Below are positions 36,760 to 45,638 of a stretch of DNA of 64,000 bases, one piece after another (the first letter of the stretch is position 1; each line of letters begins with the position of its first letter). Source of the stretch: Bimuria novae-zelandiae CBS 107.79 (lineage: Eukaryota; Ascomycota; Dothideomycetes; Pleosporales; Didymosphaeriaceae); contig ML976683.1 of assembly GCA_010015655.1 (NCBI GenBank), positions 691,014-755,013 of the forward strand, read 5' to 3'. The notes beneath the pieces were generated by a model. The model was not told the DNA's origin, did no database searches, and saw only the letters and a list, made by a program, of their open reading frames with translations. A program made the position numbers and the translations under genes.

Positions 36760-38060
36760 TATTGGCATCCTTTGCGCGTGCATTGCCACCACTTGGCATA
36801 CTTATGTTGTTCTTGTATCGTGACTTGGCGTAGGTACTGCTTTGGGCGTCCCATGCGTGTGGTCCTTGGACGATCACCTTTGTCTCGCACTAAGACGAGT
36901 GATGTAGCGTGCTGCTGCATATCTAGCAGATGTTATCTGCCAGTCGTTAGAAGATCTGGTATTCGTAGAGGGTTTTTTGTCCCTCTCCCTATTCTTTTAC
37001 TAGTTCTGGGATCTCTTGCGTGAGATCTACTTCGTCGGCCTCTGTCGGCGTGAGTGTGGTTATGGCCACCTGTAGGAGGTTAGTCGTATTAATCTTGGTC
37101 TCCTGACCTTCGCAATCCTTAGCGAAGTGACCTTGTCTGCCGCATCAGAGGCAGGCTTTATCCTTAAACCTCCGTTCTCGCTCTTCCTACGAGATGCCGT
37201 TTCTGCTCTGGTAGCCCTTCTTGGGTCTGTACGGCTGCTTTCCCCTGCCGTTTTTCTTTTTGTACCATCGGGCTTCGTTGGTCATGATGACGTCTCTGTC
37301 TCGGTCCCTTCCTGCAGGCCTGGTGTTGTTTTCCTTCCTAGAAAGCAGTCGGGTACTATGCTACTTCTTTAGCTTTCGCTTATACAGGCGATTATCTACT
37401 TTAATAGTATTATTAATAAGTTCTTCCAGGTCGTCTGCTTTTCCTTAGTAGACTAATTTATCTTTAACTAATTCCTTTAGCCTATTATAGTAGGTAATTA
37501 TAAGTAGGGCTTCCCCCTACTTATTAAGTTCTGCCACTATCTATTTAAATTCTAAAGTATAAAGTACCGCTAATTTCTCCTGGCGTAGGCGTTAAAGGCG
37601 TATTTTAGCCTAATATCTTTTATTAATAGTGCTAAATATTCCTTTTATAGTTTTACGAAAGGACTCTTAGTCCTTAAAAGCGTTTTTAGTAGCGTCTAAA
37701 TTATAATCCTCTACCTTGCTATTCTTAAGGAAGTTATTAATTATTAGTCTAGCCTATATAGCTATCTTATCCTATATATTTATATAGGTAACTAGGATCT
37801 TATTTTATTCCGTATTAAATCTTCCTAGGTTATAATAGATAAATAGTTCTATTTATATTAGGAACGTTCCTAGGTGGCCCTCCCTAAAGTAGGGTTCGGG
37901 CTTTAGGACCTTTAATTAATATTTTGTATCTTCTTATTTACTTATTTTTTTTATTTATCTAGTTAATAATTTCCTATAGCTAGGCTATTTAAGCTACTTA
38001 TTTAATAACTATCTCCCTTAGGGTCTTTTCTTTAGGTGCTAAAGCTATAGTGGTTAAGCT
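36760..38060 (-). pseudogene. GYP1b gag with intact zinc knuckle
   Basis: The complement reads KDKACL, then CGRQGHFAKDC at about 37150-37105, a complete CCHC knuckle apart from its first Cys codon region, followed by TNLLQVAITTLTPTEADEVD. From about 36760 to 37380 the DNA is GC-balanced with almost no RIP stops, while the gag on its right (37400-38060) is heavily mutated. Forward-strand frames at 36772-37448 are only shadows of this patch. Confidence 0.85.
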
Positions 38061-38093
38061 AGGTCCTGCTATTATACTATAAGGTAGTTAAAG

Positions 38094-38542
38094 TATTATA
38101 AGGCGCTTACACCTTATTCTAATCTAGGTTAGGGTAGTAAAGTATTATAGTACTTTATAAATTATTTAGTAGTATAAGTTAATACAACACTTAGCGCGAG
38201 GCTAGATAATTTAATCTTATAATAAAGTAAAATAATTATTAGTTTATATAGGAGAACGTACTCGCATAAAAGATATATAAGTTAACTATAAGGAGCATAA
38301 CAAAGGAAACTATCCTATATATATATCCTCCTTGTCCTATAGAATCCCACGATGTCCCATAACCCGGAACCGTAGGATCCCATGGGATTTCCTGGGACAT
38401 CAGGTGACCAGGGTCACGTGGTCCCACGGTGTCCCATGGTCTTGGCGTCTGGGACAGCCTGGGACGTTTACGTAAGCCTGAGGTGGGGCCCAGATGCCGT
38501 CATAAGGTTCTCCGTCCCACCGTCGACTTTTGGATCATAACA
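38094..38542 (-). repeat. 5' LTR of GYP1b (449 bp)
   Basis: Starts TATTATAAGG (decayed TGTTATAAGG) and ends GATCATAACA; followed by CTATC (38543-38547). It is the uninterrupted partner that reveals where MAR1 entered the other LTR. Confidence 0.93.
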
Positions 38543-38547
38543 CTATC

Positions 38548-39060
38548 TAATTATAAGTTAAAGATAAAGTATTTTTACCTTTAGATAGCTAATTATCTAC
38601 TAGCTAAAAATTAAAGAAAGTAGGCTAGAGGAACGCTAAATATACTATCACTAAAATAATTAATAGTTTTACTATTTGCCTTAACACGCCTCTAGGGCTA
38701 GATAATAAATTTTACATTAATAAACTATAGCTTACTAAAATAAAACTATTTTTTAACTAATTATAGAATAACTTCTAGCCACAGTCTCTACAGGTTAAAG
38801 GATAATTAGAGTACTAGATTAAAGAAATCCTTAGCGAAACGCGGAGACGACGAGGTAAAGGTTAGAAATTATAGTATAAGGTTAAGTAAACAGGCTACCT
38901 CCTACCTACCTTAGAGCTAGTAGAGGCCCTGCACGACATAGAGGCGTTAACCCGCTTAAAAGAGATCTTAGCCTTATATAAGACTAGGGACGGTACACTA
39001 CTAAATAGTTTTTAAAGGCACTAAGATAAAAGGGGGGCTTACCTGAGAAAAGAAGTAATA
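38548..39060 (+). pseudogene. C-terminal end of GYP3 pol
   Basis: The + frame continues GYP3 after GYP1b: KVFLPLDS, then RNAKYTITKIINSF, FYINKL, then EILSETRRRRGKG and KVK.TGYLLPTLE near 38880-38920, ending about 39060 after KTRDGTL. The RRRRGKG-YKVKWTGY style is typical of the post-integrase end of gypsy pol. Some stops, but better kept than the upstream half. Confidence 0.82.
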
Positions 39061-39790
39061 TAGATAGTAAAACTCTAAAAGATTTTTAATAAAATTTTAG
39101 GAACCCCTAAGCACGTAATTACCTAATTAGGAATTAAATATAAGCTTAGCTAAATAAATTATCCGCGCTAAGCTACTTCCTTACCTTAAGTTCTAAGCGC
39201 TATTTAGAGCTCCCTAGCTAATACAACTCTTTGGTATCTTATGGCACCTGCTCCTCGAGCGTAGCCCCTTACATTAGCAAGCTCTATAACTTTATAAATA
39301 TAATTTATAATTTCTATAAAAGAAGGCGCCTCTTTTAAGATATATAGCGCTTAGTACTTAATAAAAATAAGCTCTTTACCTTCTCTACCTTTAATTTAGT
39401 TAAAAATAGTAGTATTTACTAGTATAGCGTTTATCTTATATTATTTTACTATAATAAGCTTTACAAGCCTATTTAATAATTCTTTAAGCGCGTCTAAAAT
39501 AACGTTTTTACTATAAATAATAAATACTTCTCTATAATTAACGCGCTATTAGATAATAAGTAAAATAAAGTTTTTATTATAACACAGGTCTTAAAGGCGT
39601 TTTACAAGAATATAAAGTTACTAAAAGGCAACGCTAGTAGCAGCGGATTTAAAAGCTTATAGTAGATAATTATTAACCTATAAGAAATCTACGGGGGTTT
39701 TTTATTAATCATAATAAAAATAGTATTTATTAAATTAAAAGCTTTAAGTATTATAACTATATAGTCTCTAGCATTGCGCTCGCCCTTATA
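39061..39790. other. unassigned AT-rich stretch between GYP3 and the genic island
   Basis: No LTR, inverted repeat or known domain is recognised. A + reading near 39450-39680 (ALLDNK, then VLKAFYKN, GNASSSGFKSL) looks like decayed coding sequence but matches nothing I know. It probably holds the GYP3 3' end or another fossil. Composition changes sharply at about 39790. Confidence 0.6.
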
Positions 39791-41314
39791 AAACTTATTA
39801 CGTATGGAGCACAAGCATTTTGGTAGGTCGCGATTTGAAAGCGGTCGGGGGTTCATGACATCTGGTTTAGGGTTTCTGTTAGTACAGTCTCTTTTCCGAG
39901 GCCTAGCGTGTTCCGCCATCTTTCTGTTTGACGTTGATCTTCAAGTTTTACCCTCAGAAGCGAAGACTTACTTAAACCCTCCGTTACAGGGATCGAAGTT
40001 GTCTCATTTCCTTATGGACAGATTCATGAGCGTTCTATGATACTGATAGGTCGTGGCACTCTTTCCTCAAGAGCGACAATCCCGAAGGATTAGTTGGTTG
40101 GAGCACTGGGATTTCGCTGCGAGAGATACTTAACTCTCAATCTCAAACTGCGGGTCTTAGTAGCGATGGCGGTCCACTGCCTCAACAGCTGCGCCTGGTG
40201 AAAAAGTCGCCAAACAATGTTCATACGTATTGCAGCCGCTCTTCGATGTCGACTCGTCGATTGCTAATTTCATAGGTTTCTTTAGAAGGTTCAAGCGCCG
40301 ATGACGAGACTGTTCTGCAATGTTCACATACTGGCCGATCGGCTGTTCGAAGGCGTTCCTTCCTTCGAAAAGATGATCACCTCACGCGCTGGCGTGCACT
40401 CCAAACGTGTGAGGTTGCCGGTATGTAAAAATTGCTTCAAGTCTCTTTTCAAGGTCTTAAACTGGCAGTTTCTACTGATGATACCACTTATGGATCTTCC
40501 GGTCGGCTCTGGGATCCTCAATTGGAAACTTTGTTGGTGGGCATGTCATCGGCTCCAGTCCCCTTGTTCAGGCGGACTCCTTCGTCGTGAGACGTGACCC
40601 TGAGTAACCGACTACTCATTTATAGCCGTGATGACCGCACGGGTAGATGCAGCGTGGTGTGTTCGCATGGCGGACTGTCTTTATGACGACGTTTGGTCGA
40701 GATAGCGGAATTTTGAATTCTCTGGATTCTTGTTAGCATCAGAGGTAGCAATGGATCCGACCAATACTTACAAGTCATGCCCTTCTTTCGCCTTTCAAGC
40801 CGCCTGGCCCCGGCATATCCCACTTTCTTTCGGGTTTTCTCTGCGAGTGTTGCTATTAGATCATCAACGGGGCCAGGCTTAGGACCGCTTGCAAGGTTTG
40901 CAACATTACTATAGTAAGACACTTTGGCTGATAGCGATCAGTAGATGTCGTTGCCTTTCGCTTGCCAGAAGATGGGTAGAACCTAAAGCAGGAACGTTCC
41001 TTCTAGGTTTGTGGGCGGCGGGCGCAAGTTCTGTCTTGCGCTTCTTGTTGTTCCTGCTTTGCTCGGCATTGGGTTGCTGGTTACTCACGACGATATTTCG
41101 TCCCGTTTCTGGTTCATTTTCGGTCTCCCGATGGCCGGTGCGAGGATCTTTGCGCTTTAGTGGATTGATGCAGTAACGTCATTTCTACCACGCTGACCGT
41201 TGGAAGCATCTTTCGGCACCGCTGCTTTCTTCTTCGCGTTTTGAATCTTGCGCTCAGGTTTCGCAATGTTGTCACTGATTGCAATTCGATCCTCGCTATA
41301 CCGATCATCAGATT

Positions 41315-42406
41315 TCACAACGCTGTTTTGCCTTTGACGTTTACGGAAAGATTAGGCGTCCGGAAACTTTCTTCATCGCTATCAGACTCCTGTTCCGGGA
41401 CACGGCGACTCTTGGCCGGAATCTTCTTCCGCAGACCCGGAGTGACTGTCTTTTCCTCTTCCGCTCGCTCAGTCTGAGCAAGGGTACGCTTCCGGTTGGG
41501 TGCAGCTGTGTCTGCTTTCTTGCTAGTGACTGTCGCTTGGCGAGTCTTAACGGCGTTCTGGGACGATGTCGGTAATATAGGAGGGGCTAGGCTCTGTGAA
41601 GTGAGCACTTCTGGTGCTTCAGCGGTAGCAGCAGAAGCAGATAGAGGTGTATCTGTACTGCTCAGGCCTGAGTGATAATTGGTGATCTCAGACGTCTTGG
41701 AATGTTGAGCAGACTTCGTGTGTATGTTGGCCCTAAGCAAATCCCGAAGTTGGCCTACTGTAAGATCACCAGGCAACTCAGACTTGTTCAAAAACCCGAG
41801 AACGTTTTTGCAACCTTCATAATCGCATTCGTAAATTATTTCGGCGGCAGAATTAGGCTTCTTAGCCGCAGTGGCCATCGTACTTCTGGCGTGGGAATTT
41901 TGGTGTTCCCTGGATTTTGTATGTGGGACCGCGGAGACCTTGGGTGGGTCTTTTTTCTTTCTATTCCTTATTTCCTCAAGGCATAAGCGAAGTTCCTGAA
42001 CGGTGGTCATCTCGCGCATCCACTCCATTGAAATAATTGCTGCTTCTAGCGATTTGGAAGCCATCTGTGGCTTCTTTTCGAGCTCCATGAGGTTGCTCAA
42101 GATATCTAGATGCGTATTGATATTTTTGGATGCCGTTTCCACATCTGCGCCAAGCAACTTGGTGCACTTGCGCAGTTAGTCTATAGAGGCCACGGCCTTC
42201 TGACGTAGCTCAGGTCCCGAGATGACCAGGTTTGTATGAGAAACCAAGTTTTCAAGGTGCTCTCGCGGGGAGCCCTCGGTGGAAGTTGACTGCTTGGAAC
42301 TCTCGTCGGTTTTGTTCGCATCCTTGGTTGCCTCGGTCGGCGCTGCAGCGGAGGTAGGCTGAGCAAGCTTCCGGCGCTTTGCCGAGGGCCCATTGGTAGC
42401 GGCCAT
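41315..42406 (-). CDS. hypothetical coiled-coil protein, one premature stop
   Basis: A single frame of 363 codons plus terminal stop, from an ATG at 42406, is broken by one TAA at 42176-42178 (codon 77). Both sides share the frame and the style. The first 76 residues are Ala/Thr/Ser/Lys-rich and look disordered with a basic AKRRK near residue 9. Residues ~80-160 are helical (LRKCTKLLG, ELRLCLEEIRNRKKKD). A possible C2-type finger YECDYEGC lies near 41835. The C-terminal third is basic and low-complexity and ends near SDSDEESF. TAA from CAA would be one C-to-T change in the RIP-favoured CpA context. If real, the gene is dead, or a shorter 280-residue protein starts at 42157. No intron removes the stop cleanly. 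Family not recognised. Confidence 0.65.
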
Positions 42407-43271
42407 AGTGCTAGTCTGGTCCAGATAGTGTTTTACTGGAATTACCTAGGGCTTAAGGAATGTTAGTTATATGTATCTGGATATCTAGATAAGTTCAAAC
42501 CTACCAGAGTCAACCGTGAGACTTAATCACAGAAAAAGCTCGATTGGAATGCGGTGTGCTCCAAATGCGAGTATAGAAGGCCTTTCGTAGATAGGATCGC
42601 TCACAGGAAGGAGCCAAAGACGAGGGAACTTTCGTATACTCGATTGGGCTGCCAGGTAAGCAATGGTATGTGTAGTGGAGGGACGCCAACGTGCGGACTC
42701 TTAAAGGGAGAGTGAACACCCCGCGACGTGCTAGAAACTGCTAAAGCGAGTGCATACCCCTATTAAAGATTAGAATCAACGCATAGATTTGGAACGAGCA
42801 TGGTACTCGAGCACGATACTCGAGCACACGATATGCACGTGCGAACGTGCGGTCACTACTTGGGCCAATTTCTTCCCATACATCCGGATAGCAACGTAGA
42901 GAATTTTTTACAGCCGATAGATTCCAAAAACCTTGAAATAGAGCAATGCGAACTATTGATTAACTCGTATACATGCCTGATCACTTCACTGATCATCTTT
43001 GGTATGGACTATTTTCCTGCAATGACTGGCTGCATTTTCTAGACCATGTTGCAACACACAGGTTGCCCTGTTAGCTGCACTTCGATGTATTCGCCGTCCC
43101 ACCGATTTTTCCTTTCAACCTTTCGAAACGCATGCCAGACACAAGAGATGCCTTTTCTTTCCGCTCAATAGCGCGCAAAGTGTCATGTCACTATCGGGAT
43201 CGAACCCCGCAGTCTACACACGTTAGCGTTCATCAATCTCACACCCATGATTTCGGTCCGAACTTACCTCT
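42407..43271. other. intergenic, no supported gene
   Basis: Balanced composition. Frames at 42510-42719 (minus) and 42800-43042 (plus) show no domain or coding style. A T-arm-like stretch at 43198-43215 does not fold into a complete tRNA. Confidence 0.6.
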
Positions 43272-43970
43272 CTACACCTTGCGCTTCTTGAGCGTAAGCA
43301 TATCCTCCTCCTCAAGCTCCTCCTTTAACTCCTTTCGCTCCGCCAACGCCTTGCGCGTCTTCCAGTGCGTCTTCGGCAAATGCACATTCGCCCACTCGCC
43401 GTCATCATCGGTGCTTGTATCCGATCCACCCCAACGGTGTACGAACGCATCCGTCTGCTCCCACCACAGACGCGTCGCGTCCTTATGGTTCGAGTAGTTG
43501 ACTAGCTTCTTGTTGCGCTTCACGATGGCGACGCCGGGTGGTCCTTGCCTACGCTTGCCGCGGTAGCCGTCGTTGCTGTCTTTGCCCTTGGCGAGGGTGA
43601 TCTTGCGCGAAGCGGACTGCTCGGCGGGAGAAGTTGAGCGCGAGGGAGGTTCGACCTCGGACTTGGTGTCTGAGAGTGACACTGCATCGGACACGTCACG
43701 TCCAGATTCATTCTCGTTCGCATCTCCATTTCCAGCATAATCACGCTTGACAGGCTGCTTCTTGGTGGAGACGGGGACCTAATTCCATGTCAGCAAGCCA
43801 TCCGACTTCATCATATCGTCTGCGGAAGTTCTTCTTACCTGTGCATCGGCGGTCTTCGGCTCGCGCGGCTCCTTTCCACCTCCTGACTTGAACGGCTTGC
43901 GCCAACCCATGGTGGTATTAGCCTTGTTCATGTTCTCTTTCAGAGCGCCTTTATTCTTGCTGGTAGACAT
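43272..43970 (-). CDS. hypothetical basic/acidic protein with GVAIVKRNKK motif, two exons (212 aa)
   Basis: Exon 1 is 43839-43970 (44 codons, ATG at 43970) and exon 2 is 43272-43778. The 60-bp intron (43779-43838) has GTAAGA, a GCTGAC branch and TAG, and joins the exons in frame. The N-terminal half is charged and disordered in style. The C-terminal half carries GKRRQGPPGVAIVKRNKK (about residues 125-142), then WWEQTDAFVHRWGGSD, an acidic TDDDGEW and a Lys/Glu-rich helix ending LKKRKV. The same motif block occurs in the gene at 45081-45638, so the two are likely paralogues. Basic patches suggest a nuclear protein, by inference only. TCACGTGA lies at 44027-44034, about 60 bp upstream of the ATG. 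Function unknown. Confidence 0.8.
43779..43838 (-). other. 60-bp spliceosomal intron
   Basis: On the minus strand it begins GTAAGAAG, has GCTGAC near its 3' end and ends TTAG. Reading through it instead meets a stop at its end, which supports splicing. Confidence 0.8.
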
Positions 43971-44026
43971 TTTTGACGTGTAGACTAAAGGTTTTGGTTA
44001 GCATCTGTGGCCAGTAAACGTATGGA

Positions 44027-44034
44027 TCACGTGA
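44027..44034. promoter_or_regulatory. TCACGTGA palindrome upstream of the 43970 start
   Basis: An E-box-type octamer, bound in fungi by bHLH factors such as Cbf1-like proteins. It lies 57-64 bp before the ATG at 43970. A role is inferred only from position. Confidence 0.35.
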
Positions 44035-44470
44035 CAGTTCCTCACCTTACCGAATCGAACGGGTTTTGGGCACGGATGCGAGACAAGCAGTTCCAGAAAG
44101 GATTTCAAGCAGCCGTTCCCGACATATCTGCCCATATACTGTTACGGCTCGGCCGGTGGGTGTTTGTGTGTTTAAGGTGTGTGGGTGAAGTATAGAGCTT
44201 ACCTTTGGGCGACGGTTTGGGCTATTTATGAGCAGTACGGCTTCCCGGTAGTGCCTTGATGACCAAATCTCATTACGTTGATCTTGGCAGGTATGTGCGG
44301 TCCAGGAGTATCGCGGCTGCGCTTGCGTGACCGATTTGCTGAACTGGGATAGTTGGGTGTCTTGAGGGAGCTGTTCGGGTTGATTATAAGAGGGTGGAGG
44401 GCTTATAAAGGCTTATCGAAGATCCTTCGGCGGGTCAGTCACTTGGAGGGTTCGTGCGAGGGCAGGTGTG

Positions 44471-44653
44471 TCAATCAACGCGTGTAAGCGGCTGCTGGTA
44501 GAGAGGTATCTGGGTGATATTAGCACTTGAGAACGAGCGACTTCGGTGGGGCGAGGGCTGCGGCAGAGTTTTCGGCGGTTGACACTGTCGGTCAGGTGAG
44601 GCGAATATTGCAGCAGTGGCCAGCCGCGCGGCTTGGGGGATGAATGAACGCAA
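44471..44653 (-). CDS. possible mitochondrial presequence-like short frame (60 aa)
   Basis: The frame starts MRSFIPQAARLATAAIFA and includes SPHRSRSFSSANITQIPL, an Arg/Ser/Ala-rich, acid-poor start typical of fungal mitochondrial targeting peptides with an RSFSS-like cleavage site. It ends after 60 codons, and I find no convincing donor to join it to a downstream exon. It may be a first exon, a relic or chance. Confidence 0.25.
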   Translation of the reverse strand: MRSFIPQAARLATAAIFASPDRQCQPPKTLPQPSPHRSRSFSSANITQIPLYQQPLTRVD

Positions 44654-45080
44654 GCACTGCGCACCTGGCGCGTTGACGGAATAGCGGCGCTAGAGTGAAA
44701 GTTGATCTGGGATAAGCGAATTCAAGAATTCAGCAGATACGCGAAGAACGCGAAGAAATTCTGCTTTTGTATACCTCATCTATAGTCGTACCTATCTAAG
44801 CCATTGCTAGATGACCGCGTTGTAAACCGAAGAAAAATGTTCCCCCCTCTGTCCTGGTTTCGACTCCGCATTGTCCAACGGCAGAAGCATCAAAGCATCG
44901 CCCCCAAAGTTACCCTGTTTTTAACCATGCTCTACATCTATCTCGGATCTACTTGGGCATCAAGAATTATCATCATCATGACTGGAAGACTGTTAGAGTT
45001 GGGGCTGGCTGGAACACACAGGTGGGAGATAGCTCACCTGACTTTCTACTCTTGCTCCGGACGCCTCAGATGTGCAGTGT

Positions 45081-45638
45081 CTAACCTACAATCCCACCTG
45101 GGTGCTTCGCAAGCCAGTCGTAATCATCGTCTGACTCGCCCTCGTCGTGACCAAAGGCGTCCTGTCGGGCGATGAACTCTCGGGCAGTATTATTGAAATA
45201 CTTTTTGTTCTTCTTGACCATTGCGACACCATTCTTGCCCGGTACACGCTTTCCCAGCCCGCCATTGCCCTTGGTGCCTGGTAGGACTTGAGGCAGGATC
45301 TTCTTTGAGACCTTGTGAGTGAACTTTTTGCTGGGATTCGTGCGAACAGAATCTTTGCCCTGAACACCAGCAGTTGGAGCGCCTTTTGCCTTTACAGTGA
45401 TAGCTTCGATTGCATCGCCATAGACACATACGATTCGGTGTCCCGCTCGTCCTCGAGCTCGATTTGACTGACAGTTAGAAAGGTCTGGATCCTCAGTATA
45501 GAGATTACCCATTCCGCCCATTAAATCAGAGAGTTTCCCGGTGCTCGGCGGTCCTCCAGTTGGCAATATCGACTGCATTCGTCTGCTTGACGGCGGCGTT
45601 GGTGGGGTCTTTGACTCTTTTGTTCGATGAGGAGCCAT
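45081..45638 (-). CDS. hypothetical protein with GVAMVKKNKK motif (185 aa)
   Basis: One uninterrupted frame from an ATG at 45638. The N-terminus is Pro/Ser/Thr/Lys-rich. The C-terminal 60 residues carry GKRVPGKNGVAMVKKNKKYF, NTAREFIARQDAFGHDEG, then SDDDYDWLAKHPGG. This parallels the C-terminal block of the gene at 43272-43970 in motif order (GKR, GVA-x-VK-x-NKK, DAF, acidic run plus Trp). A short in-frame intron is possible at the GTATGT in codons near residue 70 (42 bp, ending AAG), but is not needed to keep the frame. Same strand as the neighbour, about 1.1 kb upstream of it. Family and function unknown to me. Confidence 0.7.
   Translation of the reverse strand: MAPHRTKESKTPPTPPSSRRMQSILPTGGPPSTGKLSDLMGGMGNLYTEDPDLSNCQSNRARGRAGHRIVCVYGDAIEAITVKAKGAPTAGVQGKDSVRTNPSKKFTHKVSKKILPQVLPGTKGNGGLGKRVPGKNGVAMVKKNKKYFNNTAREFIARQDAFGHDEGESDDDYDWLAKHPGGIVG

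Larger units (their letters stand above)
22419..38542 (-). mobile_element. GYP1b, complete Ty3/gypsy chromovirus with two nested insertions
   Basis: The limits come from LTRs (22419-26075, interrupted; 38094-38542) and an exact target duplication CTATC at 22414-22418 and 38543-38547. Removing MAR1 and GAG1 with their duplications leaves about 6.9 kb, a normal gypsy length. Order right to left is LTR, gag with intact zinc knuckle, protease, RT, RNase H, integrase, chromodomain, an antisense frame, polypurine tract (complement of 26076-26095), LTR. Confidence 0.93.
19634..39060 (+). mobile_element. GYP3, Ty3/gypsy element, outermost host of the left nest
   Basis: The + strand pol runs from 19634 to 22418, stops at the CTATC duplication bounding GYP1b, and resumes at 38548. 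The reading across the GYP1b insertion is continuous (…STKKTYL joins a post-integrase segment beginning KVFLPLDS). The 5' part is hidden behind GYP1a and the window edge, and no LTR of its own is recognised. It must be older than everything inserted in it. Confidence 0.85.
1..39790. other. AT-rich, RIP-degraded transposon compartment (left)
   Basis: This block has no long open frame: the longest are about 60-100 codons. TAA and TAG are dense in every coding remnant. Where duplicate sequences exist (LTR pairs at 8458/16513 and 28543/32137), they differ almost only by C/T and G/A transitions, the known signature of RIP in ascomycetes. Everything in it can be assigned to nested transposons except about 39061-39790, which I cannot place. 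Confidence 0.9.
43971..45080. other. intergenic between the two motif-sharing genes
   Basis: It contains the upstream region of the 43272-43970 gene (TCACGTGA at 44027-44034). A 60-codon minus frame at 44471-44653 is listed separately. Other frames (44007-44195, 44413-44664, 44804-45175) have no support. Confidence 0.55.

Noticed and set aside
36772..37448. Three + strand frames of 75-83 codons
   Set aside because: They are shadows of the unmutated gag zinc-knuckle patch of GYP1b on the minus strand.
39800..40620. A minus-strand reading of about 270 codons with about ten stops, each explicable by C-to-T
   Set aside because: The stop density is close to that of random sequence of this composition, so it is not evidence for a RIP-killed gene.
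40620..41308. Minus-strand frames of 100 and 64 codons, and a good-looking GTAAGT-GCTAAC-CAG intron signature near 40720-40769, as 3' exons of the 41315-42406 gene
   Set aside because: Joining the exons by this intron gives an immediate stop, and no combination of introns connects the frames.
43160..43260. tRNA-like stretch (GGGATCGAACCCC on the + strand, a T-arm lookalike on the complement)
   Set aside because: The T-stem pairs only partly, no acceptor stem closes and the anticodon arm fails. Treated as chance or a tRNA fragment.
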